Origin: Moesziomyces globuligerus
Lineage: Eukaryota > Basidiomycota > Ustilaginomycetes > Ustilaginales > Ustilaginaceae
Direction of reading: 5' to 3'
Length of the DNA: 64,000 nt
Assembly: GCA_030849465.1 (NCBI GenBank)
Contig: JARVLF010000024.1
Coordinates: forward strand, 218,501 to 282,500
Shown here: in pieces, positions 32,109 through 41,902 of the stretch
Position numbering within the stretch: the first letter of the stretch is position 1
Layout of the letters: every line of letters begins with the position of its first letter
Notes under the pieces: generated by a model
Database searches by the model: none
Told to the model about the DNA's origin: nothing
Seen by the model: only the letters and a program-made list of their open reading frames with translations
Translations under genes and position numbers: made by a program

Positions 32109-32271
32109 TGGCGGGCCTCGATCACCCATCTCAGCCGTCAAGGATCCAGCGTCCAATTTGGGCTTGCACTTCGGCTCTGAGTCAGCGAGCTGCTGTGATA
32201 ATTCGTCGATTGCGATGGTAGTAATACACACGGAGGATGCACATGTGGTTGCGTCGTACACCAGCTGGCCA

Positions 32272-34512
32272 TTACTGTGGTACCGAGCACGTCTGAGCAG
32301 AGGAGGTATGGGAGACTTCCAAGAGCATGCCAAAGACAAGGATGTGCAAAAAGATGGCGTACACCATGAAAAAGACGCGCATTCGGCGGTGGCTTAGGAC
32401 CAACCGAGTGAGAATGTGAAGTGCGCGTTCGAGCGGGTTGAGCTGGGCAATGGCACGCGATTGCTCGCGGCCGCGGAAGGCGGCGAAGGGATTCATGGCC
32501 TCTTCGTATTTTGCGCGGTACTTGTCGTCGCCGCCGGTGCGGGCGGGTGGATATGCTCCCGATGCATCCGTGCGTCCCGCGTTGCTCGAGCCCATCTGGA
32601 CGACCGCCTCGCCGCCCGTCGCCTGGCGTCCTCCCGCCGGTCCGTAGCTTTGCAGGTAGCGCATCTTTTCGTACAGCGCAAGGTTGTCCGACTGGAGCGT
32701 CTTGATCTCACTGCGGAGCTCGCTGATGGTGTCAAATTGGGTTCGTAGCTCCTCCTCGAGCTCGGCGTTGCGGCTGCGGAAGCGGTCCCTCTGGGAAGTG
32801 ACGATGGAAAGGATGCTGCTATCCCCACCGGCAGCAGCCGGAGCGCTGGCGCCGACACGAGAGGAAGCGGAAGAGGGTCTAGGCGAGGCTGCAGTTGGAA
32901 TAGATCGGGCTGGATGCGATCCATTGACGCTGTCGGCCTGGGCGGATGATGAAGAACGTGGCTTGGCCGCGTGACTTGCCTGGGTGACCTCGGCTTCGAG
33001 CGACTCGATCTGCTTGAGAGCGTCCTCGGCGCTCATGACTGGCGTGGCTTTGGCGCCGGATTGGGAGTCGCCGCCGACCGAAGCGAGATCGGCCTCGAGG
33101 CGCTGATTAAGCGTCTTTAGCTGCGCGAGCTCGGCGGTGAGCGAAGAGACGTCGGTCGTTGCCTTGTCCAAGCAAGTGGAGAGCTCGCCATTGGAAACTC
33201 GCAAGGTGGCGAGCTGGTCCTCGAGACGCCTGTTCTTGTCGATCAGCAACGCTTCGAGACTTGGCTTGGGGGCGGGGGCGGAGGCGGCGCCGTCGGTGTC
33301 GATGTCGGCGTCTTCGTCGTCCTCGGCATTGAAGTGAATGGCCTTGACAATGTCGAGTTCTCGCTTGATGTCGGCGTAGTCGCTGCGCTGGTGGAGCTTG
33401 GAACGCAGCGAGTCGATCTCGGCGTCCCTTTCGACTTGAAGCTTGCGCTTTTCATCGCGCAGTGCATCCGTCTGTGCGGCGAGAGAAGCGGAGCGCTGGC
33501 GCTCGTGCTCGAGCGACGATTGAATCTGGAGCAGGTTGCGATCCTTTTGTTGCGACTCGGCTTCGAGGAGCGCGAGCTTGTCGCTCTCGTGGCGACCGCT
33601 CTTGACGCTCTCTATTTCGGCACGCAGCTGTTCGTTGCGGCGTTCGACGCTTTCGACGCGTGCATGTGCACGCTCGAGGTCGCGCGAGAGGAGGTCGACT
33701 TCAGCGGCGAGGTTGGCCTTGGCGTGCGGGTTGCGAGGGTCTGCGTCGGCTGGGTCGTCGTGCTGATCGCGAGCATTGCTGAGCAGTTCGGCGGTGGCCG
33801 AGTCGTCTTTGGACTTGAGATGCTGGAGCTGTTCCTGGGCGAGGTTGAGGGAGCGGGTGAGATCGGCTTCCCTCTCGTTGAGGTTGCGTATCCTCTCGTC
33901 CCACTTTGCCGAGAGCTCGCGCTCGACCGCCGATGTGCTCTGGTGCAGTCTGGACTCGAAGTCTTGCTCAAGCGCACGGATACGCTGCTGGAGGCGGGCA
34001 TTCTCTGCGTCCTGTGCCTTGGCAGCGTCTGCGCGGGCGTGTTGCTGTGCAAGATCGGTGGTGAGTTTGGCGTTTTGCTGCTTGAGGCTGTCGAGATCGT
34101 TGAGCGCGGCGGCTTGTTCGAGCGTGACCTCGAGGAGGGGATAGGGGTCGGGTGCGGGAGTGAGGGCGGAGTGGACGTTGAGGAAGGCGTTCTCGGCGAG
34201 TTTGGAGCGCTTGGTGAGGGTGTCGATTTCGGACTGGTAAGCTTTGAGCAAGGGTTTGAAGCTGTCGAGCTTGTTGGAGTCAGGCTGCTTCTTGAACTCT
34301 CGGGTCTGGTCTGCGAGCTTCTTGCGGTTTGCGACAGCGGCGGTCTGTGCTTGGAGAAGTTCGGGGGCGAGGGCGTTGAGCTGGGATTGGAGGTCGATGA
34401 GGTTGATGTCCCTCCAGGTGGCCAGCGCGGCGGAAAAGTCGATGGGCTGGCGGCTCGGACCTGCGCCATCGACGCTGTAGGGAAGCGGCGTCGGTGGTGA
34501 TGCGGCCGCCAT
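32272..34512 (-). CDS. COY1: Golgi membrane coiled-coil protein CASP/Coy1
   Basis: The first real ATG is at 34512 (context ACAAGATGG); the frame is open a little farther only through a GTG codon. The product has 746 residues. It starts with the family block FSAALATWRDINLIDLQSQL, continues as a long coiled coil to about residue 560, and ends with the CASP signature: RDRFRSRNAELEEELR, LYEKMRYLQSY, NPFAAFRGREQSRAI, LNPLERALHILTRLVLSHR and a single C-terminal membrane span, FFMVYAIFLHILVFGMLL, giving a tail-anchored topology. CASP/Coy1 is a Golgi tether that affects retrograde traffic and retention of Golgi enzymes. Length and motif order fit the family. Its promoter region is shared with CPA1, transcribed the other way. 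Confidence 0.95.
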   Translation of the reverse strand: MAAASPPTPLPYSVDGAGPSRQPIDFSAALATWRDINLIDLQSQLNALAPELLQAQTAAVANRKKLADQTREFKKQPDSNKLDSFKPLLKAYQSEIDTLTKRSKLAENAFLNVHSALTPAPDPYPLLEVTLEQAAALNDLDSLKQQNAKLTTDLAQQHARADAAKAQDAENARLQQRIRALEQDFESRLHQSTSAVERELSAKWDERIRNLNEREADLTRSLNLAQEQLQHLKSKDDSATAELLSNARDQHDDPADADPRNPHAKANLAAEVDLLSRDLERAHARVESVERRNEQLRAEIESVKSGRHESDKLALLEAESQQKDRNLLQIQSSLEHERQRSASLAAQTDALRDEKRKLQVERDAEIDSLRSKLHQRSDYADIKRELDIVKAIHFNAEDDEDADIDTDGAASAPAPKPSLEALLIDKNRRLEDQLATLRVSNGELSTCLDKATTDVSSLTAELAQLKTLNQRLEADLASVGGDSQSGAKATPVMSAEDALKQIESLEAEVTQASHAAKPRSSSSAQADSVNGSHPARSIPTAASPRPSSASSRVGASAPAAAGGDSSILSIVTSQRDRFRSRNAELEEELRTQFDTISELRSEIKTLQSDNLALYEKMRYLQSYGPAGGRQATGGEAVVQMGSSNAGRTDASGAYPPARTGGDDKYRAKYEEAMNPFAAFRGREQSRAIAQLNPLERALHILTRLVLSHRRMRVFFMVYAIFLHILVFGMLLEVSHTSSAQTCSVPQ

Positions 34513-35182
34513 CTTGTGAGCTCGCCGTCGCAGTGAGGAGGGCGATGGGCGCACCCGAGATGGTCTGCTGCAGGAAGTTGTCGACGTCCGAAGACCGCAC
34601 GGACGCGCGAGGCGGGTGGGAGTGCTTTCTGCAGTACACGTTGGCCATCAGCGTCGCCGCTCCGACAAAGACTGTTAGACTTGACCGCCGCATCTGCCGC
34701 ATCTTTGTTAGAGCGAGACAGTCGCGTCTCGGGTCGGACGACGTGGCCGAGCCAATCAAAACGGGATCGGGCCAAAGGCAGCTGCAGCACCAGCAGCAGC
34801 GTCTCACGTCACCCAAAGTCGAGTCAATCAACGCTTTCCGGGAAAATTTGCAGAGCGTGCGTCTGTGCGCCAATTTGACGGCGATTGCAGAGGCAGCAGC
34901 AGCAGGCCAAGTTGAAAGGCGCAGAGAAAAATCTGCTTCTTGATTGGTGGCCGCCCGCGGCTCGTTTGACTCGACAAGGCCCTCGCTCTCCTTATCTCTG
35001 GGCAACGGATCCTGCTCATCCCTTCTTCCCTCTGCCTCACACGTCCAAGCACGTCCACCAGACAAGCTCCATCGATCGCAGCAACGCTTCGCTTTGCCTC
35101 TGGCTCCATCGCTTCTACCTTTCCGCCCCACTCACAACACACTTCAAGTTCAATCGCCCGAACGCAAAGGGCTGTGTAGCGC
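34513..35182. other. Divergent promoter between COY1 and CPA1
   Basis: This 670-base gap lies between the COY1 start and the CPA1 leader peptide. The CPA1-proximal part (about 35000-35180) is C/T-rich. No further gene is seen. Confidence 0.55.
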
Positions 35183-35251
35183 ATGTTCGTTCAGCAGACC
35201 AGGGACGACTACATCAGTGATTCCGTTTACAAGTCCTCTCACAACGCCTGA
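35183..35251 (+). CDS. uORF encoding an arginine-attenuator-type leader peptide
   Basis: A 22-codon reading frame (ATG at 35183, TGA ending 35251) lies 78 bases upstream of the CPA1 start. Its core DDYISDSVYK, followed by a short Ser/Asn-containing end, matches the arginine attenuator peptide of fungal arginine-specific carbamoyl-phosphate synthase small-subunit mRNAs, whose conserved centre is a DY(I/L)SD segment followed by W, K/R and a short tail; here the usual tryptophan is tyrosine. In Neurospora arg-2 and yeast CPA1 the nascent peptide stalls the terminating ribosome when arginine is high, lowering translation and promoting mRNA decay. Position, length and core sequence all agree. Arginine-dependent stalling here is inferred. 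It requires that transcription starts upstream of 35183. Confidence 0.85.
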   Translation: MFVQQTRDDYISDSVYKSSHNA

Positions 35252-35329
35252 GAGCCAAGCACTTGCATCGCATCCATCTTCTTAAAGTCTTGATCCCCCC
35301 CTTCTCTTCGTCCAATTCCGTCCGCAACC

Positions 35330-36775
35330 ATGTTGGCTCCCCTCCGCAACGTCGCCGCGCTCCAGCGTCTCGCCGCCCAGCCCACGCTCGGCCATGCGCT
35401 GGCCCGCGCCGCCACTCGCTCGCTCGCCACGCACGCACCCGGTCCCATCACCTACACCGAGGCTCCGGCTTCCAAGCCTGCTACCCTGCACCTCAAGTCC
35501 GGCCACTCGTTCACCGGCCGCTCCTTCGGAGCTCCTCGTAGCGTCTTTGGCGAGACCGTCTTCACCACCTCCATCACCTCGTACACCGAGTCGCTCACCG
35601 ATCCCTCCTACCAGGGTCAGATCCTCACCTTCACTCAGCCCCTCATGGGCAACTACGGCGTTCCCGACAACTCGTCCGCACACTCGCCCGTCGAGCACCC
35701 CGCCGATGTCGACGTCGGCGCCTTCCTCGAGTCCAACAAGGTTCAGGCCGCCGGTGTCATCGTCTCCAACCTCGCAGAGCGCTTCTCCCACTACCTCGCC
35801 AAGGAGTCGCTCGCCACCTGGTGTGCGCGTCACAACGTGCCCGGTCTCTTCGGCGTCGACACCCGCGCCATCACCTCGCTCCTCCGTGACCAGGGCTCTA
35901 CCCTCGGCGCCATCCTCGTCGGCGACGGCCACGACAAGGCGCCCGCCATCACCGACTACGTCGATCCGATGGCCGAAAACCTCATCGCCAAGATCTCGAC
36001 CAAGGAGCCCTACGTTCTCCACCCCGTCGGCGGCGCCAAGGCGGCGCGATGCCACGTCGCCCTCATGGACTTTGGCTGCAAGGCCAACATCCTCCGCTCC
36101 CTGCTCCGACGCGGCGCCTCGGTCACCGTGCTCCCTTGGGACTTTGACTTCAACAAGGTGCGCAGCGGCTTCGACGGCCTCTTCCTCTCCAACGGCCCCG
36201 GCTCGCCCTACTCGATCGAGCCCGCGCTCGACATGGCACGCGCCGCCATCGCCGAGTGGGACCGTCCCATCTTCGGCATCTGCATGGGCAACCAGGTGAT
36301 CGGCATCGCCGCCGGCGTCGAGGCCTACCGCATGAAGTTCGGCAACCGTGGTCACAACCAGCCCGTCGTGGCGCTCAAGTCGGCCGGCAACTTTGTCAAG
36401 CGCGGTCGCGTCTACATCACCTCGCAGAACCACGGCTACGCGCTCACGCCGGATGAGAGCAAGTGGCCCGAGGGATGGCAGCCCTGGTTCGTCAACGCCA
36501 ACGACTCGTCGGTCGAGGGCATCATCCGCACCCAGCTCAACGAGCAGCGCGCCATGGTCTGGGGTGTCCAGTTCCATCCCGAGCACGCCGGTGGGCCCGA
36601 GGATACCAACGGCATCTTTGAGGACTTTGTCGAGGAGGTTGTCCGCATCAAGGGCCAGCAGGGCCGATCCGAGGCTGGCAAGGGTCTCCCCGAGGATATC
36701 CCCACCAAGCTCGGCGCTCCGTCCTTCCCCATCAACGACTTCGGCGTTGTGGGTCAGTGCCCCGCTCACCTCTAG
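35330..36775 (+). CDS. CPA1: Carbamoyl-phosphate synthase, arginine-specific, small chain
   Basis: An intronless 481-residue protein. The first 40 residues are Arg/Ala/Leu-rich without acids, like a mitochondrial targeting sequence. The N-terminal small-subunit domain follows (GHSFTGRSFGAPRSVFGETVF, in two parts, and SYTESLTDPSYQGQIL), then a class I glutamine amidotransferase domain with the nucleophile in FGICMGNQ (Cys318) and the partners in FHPEHAGG (His416, Glu418). It releases ammonia from glutamine and passes it to the large subunit to make carbamoyl phosphate for arginine synthesis. It is separate from the pyrimidine CAD-type enzyme, as in other fungi. A leader-peptide uORF upstream implies translational repression by arginine. 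The gene converges on the DUF1749 gene, with 96 bases between stop codons. Confidence 0.97.
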   Translation: MLAPLRNVAALQRLAAQPTLGHALARAATRSLATHAPGPITYTEAPASKPATLHLKSGHSFTGRSFGAPRSVFGETVFTTSITSYTESLTDPSYQGQILTFTQPLMGNYGVPDNSSAHSPVEHPADVDVGAFLESNKVQAAGVIVSNLAERFSHYLAKESLATWCARHNVPGLFGVDTRAITSLLRDQGSTLGAILVGDGHDKAPAITDYVDPMAENLIAKISTKEPYVLHPVGGAKAARCHVALMDFGCKANILRSLLRRGASVTVLPWDFDFNKVRSGFDGLFLSNGPGSPYSIEPALDMARAAIAEWDRPIFGICMGNQVIGIAAGVEAYRMKFGNRGHNQPVVALKSAGNFVKRGRVYITSQNHGYALTPDESKWPEGWQPWFVNANDSSVEGIIRTQLNEQRAMVWGVQFHPEHAGGPEDTNGIFEDFVEEVVRIKGQQGRSEAGKGLPEDIPTKLGAPSFPINDFGVVGQCPAHL

Positions 36776-36871
36776 GTCAGCCTCGTTACATACTGCCGTC
36801 TGCCTAAATGGCGGCTTCTAGTTGCGAAAGACCGTCGATGGCTTCAGTTTTCCAATTTAAAAAGCATTCTC

Positions 36872-38008
36872 TTACTGTACCGAAACCAGGGACTGCAGCA
36901 AGTGGTCTACGGCTTTGAGCAAGTGTTCCGTGGCTGTAGCTCCAGCCGCCTGGTGATTGGCGTCGGGTAGGACCATGGCTTGGAAGGCGCCAGTGGTGCC
37001 GAGCAGCTCGTTCCAACGTTTCAGCAGGACGGAGGCTGCTCCGTCGGGCAAGTACTCGCTGTTGACAAGTGGCCAGATACGATGTTAGTGTGCGGCCGGT
37101 GGGTGTGCGGTTTCGGGTGGTACTTCGTCGACTTACTCTTTTTCGCCGATGAGAGCCAAGATACGTGCGTTGCTGTGAGATGCGTCTCGAAGATTCTGGA
37201 TGGCTCTGCCGATGGTGCGTGCGCCTGGATGGGTGGCGAGGATGTGCGAATCTTGCAGGTCGGTGCTGAAAAGGTCGTCGTGGCCTCCTCGCGCGTTGAG
37301 CGACCAGGTGCGATAGGCTGTCATGGCGGGTGACAGCACAGCGGACGCGTTGCCGTTGGCGCCTTGGTGGCTACTCACCGCCACTTGGCCATCCAGGGGC
37401 GTTGTGGGTAGCGGCATCGCCTCATCTTGCTTGCGAGGTACGAGTTGAGTACCGTTGCCGCTGAGATGCAGCTGCGTTGCGTGCTCGAGCTCGCGGTCCA
37501 TGTCGCTACGGTCCTCATCGGACGAGGTCAGGCTCCTCTGGAGTTCGAAGAATTCGCGGTCCGAGACTGGTGCTTGCAGGACGGCTGCATGGACAGTGGT
37601 GGATGGCTGTGTGGCCCGTTCGGCAGACAGTAGGTACGCGATGATGTCTTGGCATCCTGTGGAGTGGCCCATCAAGACGACCTTGCCGGTACGTTTGGTG
37701 GGCAGGCTGCGCAGATGCGAGACGCAGGCCGCCATCTCTTGTGCGTCTCCCTCGAGCGAGCAAAGGCCATAGCCACCGAGGTTGCACGTCATCTGCGGCT
37801 GAATTAAGGAGAAGCCATGGTTGCGGATGACACTGGCGAGCTGTGGCAGATACGGGATGGTCCCGATGGTGTCGGTGAGGCCCGGCACAAAGACAAGCGA
37901 GTTGGGCAGACTGGGATCCGAGTCAAAGTATGGCAAGGCGATGGGCTTCTTCTGATATAGCTGGAGAGAGCCTGCCAGAGGCGCTGGAAAGGGCGGCTGC
38001 GATGCCAT
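36872..38008 (-). CDS. DUF1749 (UPF0613) alpha/beta hydrolase
   Basis: Two exons, 38008-37137 and 37058-36872, are joined across a 78-base intron (GTAAGT...CAACAG), giving 352 residues. The first exon alone would stop at 37133, and the splice restores the family block GEKDEYLPDG. Features are SLVFVPGLTDTIGTIPYL near the start, the nucleophile motif MGHSTGCQD (Ser116), APVSDREFF after the nucleophile domain, and a likely catalytic histidine in LPDANHQ near the end. This is the DUF1749 family of fungal and plant hydrolases of unknown substrate, some of which lie near siderophore or secondary-metabolite genes elsewhere; here the neighbours are housekeeping genes. The upstream open frame to 38923 is ignored because ATG 38008 gives the normal family start. 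Confidence 0.9.
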
Positions 38009-38475
38009 GCTTGGTGCTGTGCTGTCTTGTATCGTTCGAGCTAGAGCTGCTGCCGGGCTAGAGCTGCGGCTATACTTTACTATTATGTGGTCGAGTGACG
38101 GCGTGGAGGTCTGACAGCTGTTGCTCAGCACGCGTGACGCAGGTGCCGCCACTGCTGCTGCTGCTGCTGCGCTACCTCTGCAACCAACACTTTTTTTTTG
38201 GACTTTGGCTGTTGGATGCGCACGCGTGACCGTCCTGTTGAAAGCGCCACCCCGCTGCGCAACACACACACACACACACTCTGTCGAGGCGCGGGATGTG
38301 TCCCGAAAGGCTTGATCCTGAGACTCAGCACCACCTGTGCACCCTGCACACGTCGACATGCACCCGGGCAGCCCACCTTGACCTCGCAACACCTCCGGCT
38401 CGCTTTGAATCCGCCTTCGGCCTCGCTCCCATCCCTCCATCGCATCGGCTCGTCCGAGCGCCGTCGGTGTCAAGC
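38009..38475. other. Divergent promoter with simple repeats
   Basis: This 467-base gap separates the DUF1749 gene from the coiled-coil gene. It contains a CTG repeat (about 38152-38169), a run of nine T (38191-38199) and a CA repeat (38262-38279). An in-frame ATG at 38296 could extend the coiled-coil protein by 60 residues. Confidence 0.6.
38262..38279. repeat. CA dinucleotide repeat
   Basis: Nine CA units in the divergent promoter between the DUF1749 and coiled-coil genes. Confidence 0.9.
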
Positions 38476-41400
38476 ATGATCGAGAACGAACCTCGCCAGC
38501 TGCTGCCCGAGACCGAGTCACATCAGAACCTTTCGTCCAGGCTCGGCGTCTCGCGTCCGCTCCCACCTCGCAGTCGCAGCAATCGTCCGAACCCGTCCGG
38601 CTCGAAGCATCCATCGGCCGCAGCATCGGCAGTGCTCGAGGGGTCCGACGCGGCCGACTACGACGACGCGCAGGGCACAGACCCGTCGGCTGCCAGCTCG
38701 AACCATGAGGCACCAGACCTCGAGGCCAGCGGCGACGCCTCGCCCATTCGCATGACTGTGCAGCGCGCCGTCTCGGGAACTTCCGTTCGGAGCAGCCGAT
38801 CGACGGGCGCCGCATCGGAGATCCCGAAGGACGAGATCGAAAGGGCGCTCGAGGGCCTCGATCGCGATGACCTCGTCCTCGCCCTCGGCCGCGCCAAGGT
38901 GCAGATGGACGAGATCGAGGCACGGCTCGAGGAGCAGGTGCTCGAAAACGAGACGCTGCACGGCTCCACAGCCTCGCTCACGCAGCAGCTCGGAGAGGCC
39001 GAAGACGAGCTGCATTCGCTTCACTCGCTCGTCAAGCAGCGCGAAGAGCGCATCGACGAAATGATGCTCGAGCAGGAGCGCATCGAGGGCGAAGTCTACT
39101 CCACCATGCAGATCATCGAGCGCCTTCGCAAGCAGCTCGCCGACTCGGAACGCGGCCGCAACGATGCAGAGAAGCGCTACCTCGACCAAACCGCCACCAT
39201 GGACAAAGAGCGCCAGTACTACATGGACACCGAGGCGCTCCTCAAGTCCCAAAAGGCCTCCCAGTCATCCGCCTACGACAAGCTCCTCGCAGGTCACAAT
39301 GAGCTGCTCAGAGAGCACGAACGCCTCACCAACAACCTCGCCTCCATCAAAGCCACCGGCGCCCCAGCCGACCCCGCCTCTCCCACTCGATCGCACCAAA
39401 TCCTCGTCGAGGGTCACCATCTCGACTCTCCTGGTTCACCCACTGACGCTTCCGTCGACCTCGACCTTAATGGCACCGGCGCTGATTTCCACCCGACGCC
39501 TACCTCGTCACAACACACGCGCATCGCTGGCAGGGCAAAGACGCCCGCTTCCTTTGCCGAGGAAAGCGACGTGACCGCTTTGGCGGAAGAGCTCTCGACG
39601 TTGCAGAAGTCGCATTCGTCCCTCTCGGAGACCATGGTCACCTTGCAGGCAGAACTTAGGGACGTCCGAGCAGAGAACGTCACTTTGCGCGACCAAAACG
39701 AGACTTTCATGGACATTCTTCAGGAGAAGACCTTTAGCGGCGCTCTGCTCAACGAGAGTGCCATGCTACGTGGCATCCGAACCGCCTCCTACGGCCGTCT
39801 GCGCGCCCAAGATGGCCTGCAAGACCCGTACGACGACGAGGACGACGAGGACGACGACAATAACAACAACGATGATCGCGACTCCCTCGAAGTCGACCGC
39901 AGTGCCGATGACAGCGCCACGAGCGGCTCTTCGATCGCTTCTCACACCATACCCGAGGAAGATGAGGACGACGTCGATGACGTCCCCGACACACCAAAGG
40001 CGCCCTCGAAGCCCAAGTCCAAGGCCTCACGCCGAAGGCGCATCGATTCGGACGCTGCTCCTCTACCCACCGCTGACCTTGCATCCGAGCTCGAAGGCAC
40101 TAGCGAGCAGGCACAACTTAGTCCAGATGGCAGAGCAACCAGAGAAAGGCGTTTGTCCAGTCAGCGCTTTGGCGTCGTCTCCGACAACGTTGGCGAGCTA
40201 CAGAAGGAGGTCAGAGAGCTGCGCGAAGCCAACCAAGCGCTCACCCTCTACATCTCCAAGATCATCGATCGCATCATTGCACGAGAGGGCTACGAAAACA
40301 TCCTCGCCGTCGAAAGCCGCGGAACGGTGCGTGGTCCTCGCCACAAGGCCTCTCGAGCCAAGCTTGGGCATAGTCCACAGCAGGACGGCAACCTTGCATC
40401 CGGATCACCGTCGGCTGCTTCACCATCCCACGCAAGCAACCTCGACAACAGCCACGCTTCTGGTCAAGGTGGCAGCCTTTTCAGCTTCGGCGGAGCATCG
40501 GCTCGGTCGGCATCGGGCGGAGCCCGTCCCTCGGTCCCGCCCAAAAGTAAAAGAGCTTCCTCCATCGATTGGCGCAGTTTGCCCTTCCTCGGCGGTGGCG
40601 GTAGCACCGCCACTTCGGGCGAGTCAAGCTCGAACCTGCGGCCTCTGACCTTGCATTCCGACAACCTGCTCATCCCTCCTCGCGACGCATCTGCACGTAA
40701 GCTGCGCACGAGCGAAGAGATCGAGGACGAGCACGATGTTGCAGAGCGCGAACGTATCCGCAAAGAACTCCTCTCCCGTGGCATTCAACCGCCCAAGCAT
40801 CAGCTCGTGCAAAGTCCAAACAGTCCCCGCAAGCAGCGGCCTCAGAGTGTCTCTGCGACGGGTGGTGCAGGCGGTTTCGCGGCCTTCTTTTCGCGGGTCG
40901 TTGGCGGCGCAAGCTCCAACACACTCGCGAGTCCGAACAAATCTGATACCCAATCTCAGGCGTCTACCACGCCCGGTGGCTCCTTGGACACAGGCTTCGA
41001 ACGCGCCGTATCGTCAACGCCAGCTGCTGACGCAAGCAAGCGCGAAGCAGAGCGCGCCCGCGCGCTGCAACTGTCGGCAGGCAGTGGCTCTAGCCTGACC
41101 AAGCTGAGTTCCGGACCCGGCATCGCATCCAAGGCCCGCCAGCTGCGTGCCGAACGACACCAGCAGACGCTCGACATTGTCGCGGACAGCGGTGGCTATC
41201 CATTCCCCTCGTCGTCGCAAAGCAGTGCTGCGGCCAGCAGGGCCACGAGCGGCTCCAACAGTGTGGCCGACAGCTCTATCTGGGAGACTTCTGTTGCTGG
41301 AGACGAAAGCTACACCCTGCCACCTCCTCCGACCGAGGGCGCCGGCAGCCTTGGCCAAGTGGAATCGGTCGAGTCGCCCCTGACCGGATACGGCGGCAGC

Positions 41401-41700
41401 CTGCCGCCTCTGCCTCACGAGACCACCGGCGACGAAGACCCCGAGGCATTCCGGTCGCCAACGCTGGCGCAGAGCAAGTCCGTGACTCACTCGAGCCAGG
41501 ATCAAGGCTGGAAACGCGCCTTGCGCAGGATCAGCCTACTGAGCCCGGCCTCGGCCCCCAGCCAGCCTGACCCTAGTGCTTCAGAGGGTTTCGTTGACGA
41601 GCAAAGGGCGGACAGTCCCACATCGTCCGAGAGGCAGCGCAGCCCTGACAAGGGTCCGAATACAGACTCAGCTGCCGAAGGTTCCGTCAGTCATATGTGA
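38476..41700 (+). CDS. Large coiled-coil protein of unknown function
   Basis: The protein has 1074 residues from the ATG at 38476 (A at -3 three bases after an AAG); an earlier in-frame ATG at 38296 would add 60 residues of poor character. After a Ser/Pro-rich start, residues about 120-290 form a strong coiled coil (IEARLEEQVLENETLHG, QREERIDEMMLEQERIEGE and similar). A second helical segment at about 375-430 is followed by an acidic Asp/Asn stretch, DDEDDEDDDNNNNDDRD. A conserved-looking motif near residues 575-615 reads EVRELREANQALTLYISK and IIDRIIAREGYENILAVE. The rest is Ser/Gly-rich and probably phosphorylated. No enzyme domain or membrane span is seen. Cytoskeletal or polarity-scaffold roles are possible from architecture only. 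It converges on the GPHR gene. Confidence 0.75.
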   Translation: MIENEPRQLLPETESHQNLSSRLGVSRPLPPRSRSNRPNPSGSKHPSAAASAVLEGSDAADYDDAQGTDPSAASSNHEAPDLEASGDASPIRMTVQRAVSGTSVRSSRSTGAASEIPKDEIERALEGLDRDDLVLALGRAKVQMDEIEARLEEQVLENETLHGSTASLTQQLGEAEDELHSLHSLVKQREERIDEMMLEQERIEGEVYSTMQIIERLRKQLADSERGRNDAEKRYLDQTATMDKERQYYMDTEALLKSQKASQSSAYDKLLAGHNELLREHERLTNNLASIKATGAPADPASPTRSHQILVEGHHLDSPGSPTDASVDLDLNGTGADFHPTPTSSQHTRIAGRAKTPASFAEESDVTALAEELSTLQKSHSSLSETMVTLQAELRDVRAENVTLRDQNETFMDILQEKTFSGALLNESAMLRGIRTASYGRLRAQDGLQDPYDDEDDEDDDNNNNDDRDSLEVDRSADDSATSGSSIASHTIPEEDEDDVDDVPDTPKAPSKPKSKASRRRRIDSDAAPLPTADLASELEGTSEQAQLSPDGRATRERRLSSQRFGVVSDNVGELQKEVRELREANQALTLYISKIIDRIIAREGYENILAVESRGTVRGPRHKASRAKLGHSPQQDGNLASGSPSAASPSHASNLDNSHASGQGGSLFSFGGASARSASGGARPSVPPKSKRASSIDWRSLPFLGGGGSTATSGESSSNLRPLTLHSDNLLIPPRDASARKLRTSEEIEDEHDVAERERIRKELLSRGIQPPKHQLVQSPNSPRKQRPQSVSATGGAGGFAAFFSRVVGGASSNTLASPNKSDTQSQASTTPGGSLDTGFERAVSSTPAADASKREAERARALQLSAGSGSSLTKLSSGPGIASKARQLRAERHQQTLDIVADSGGYPFPSSSQSSAAASRATSGSNSVADSSIWETSVAGDESYTLPPPPTEGAGSLGQVESVESPLTGYGGSLPPLPHETTGDEDPEAFRSPTLAQSKSVTHSSQDQGWKRALRRISLLSPASAPSQPDPSASEGFVDEQRADSPTSSERQRSPDKGPNTDSAAEGSVSHM

Positions 41701-41902
41701 ATTCCGCCTGGCGATCCAGCGCCAGGTGTCACGGACGGAGCTGCGGGGCGTTCCGCCGGCAGAAGGCGAGGAGCGCTGCGTACCCAGTTTCATTGATACC
41801 CGAGCCAAGAGAATCATTCGAATCAACCGCAACGACAGTCACATCTGAGCGCACTGTGGGGTGCTTGATTGCTGAGAACGCGTCGATGAACGCGTCGATG
41901 CT

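Noticed and set aside
35282..36769. 495-codon minus-strand frame opposite CPA1
   Set aside because: Shadow produced by codon bias of CPA1; Gly/Val/Asp-rich with no recognisable fold.
37133..38923. Single-exon 596-codon reading of the DUF1749 gene
   Set aside because: The N-terminal 300 codons overlap the promoter and the opposite-strand coiled-coil gene, and the C-terminus needs the intron at 37059-37136 to match the family.
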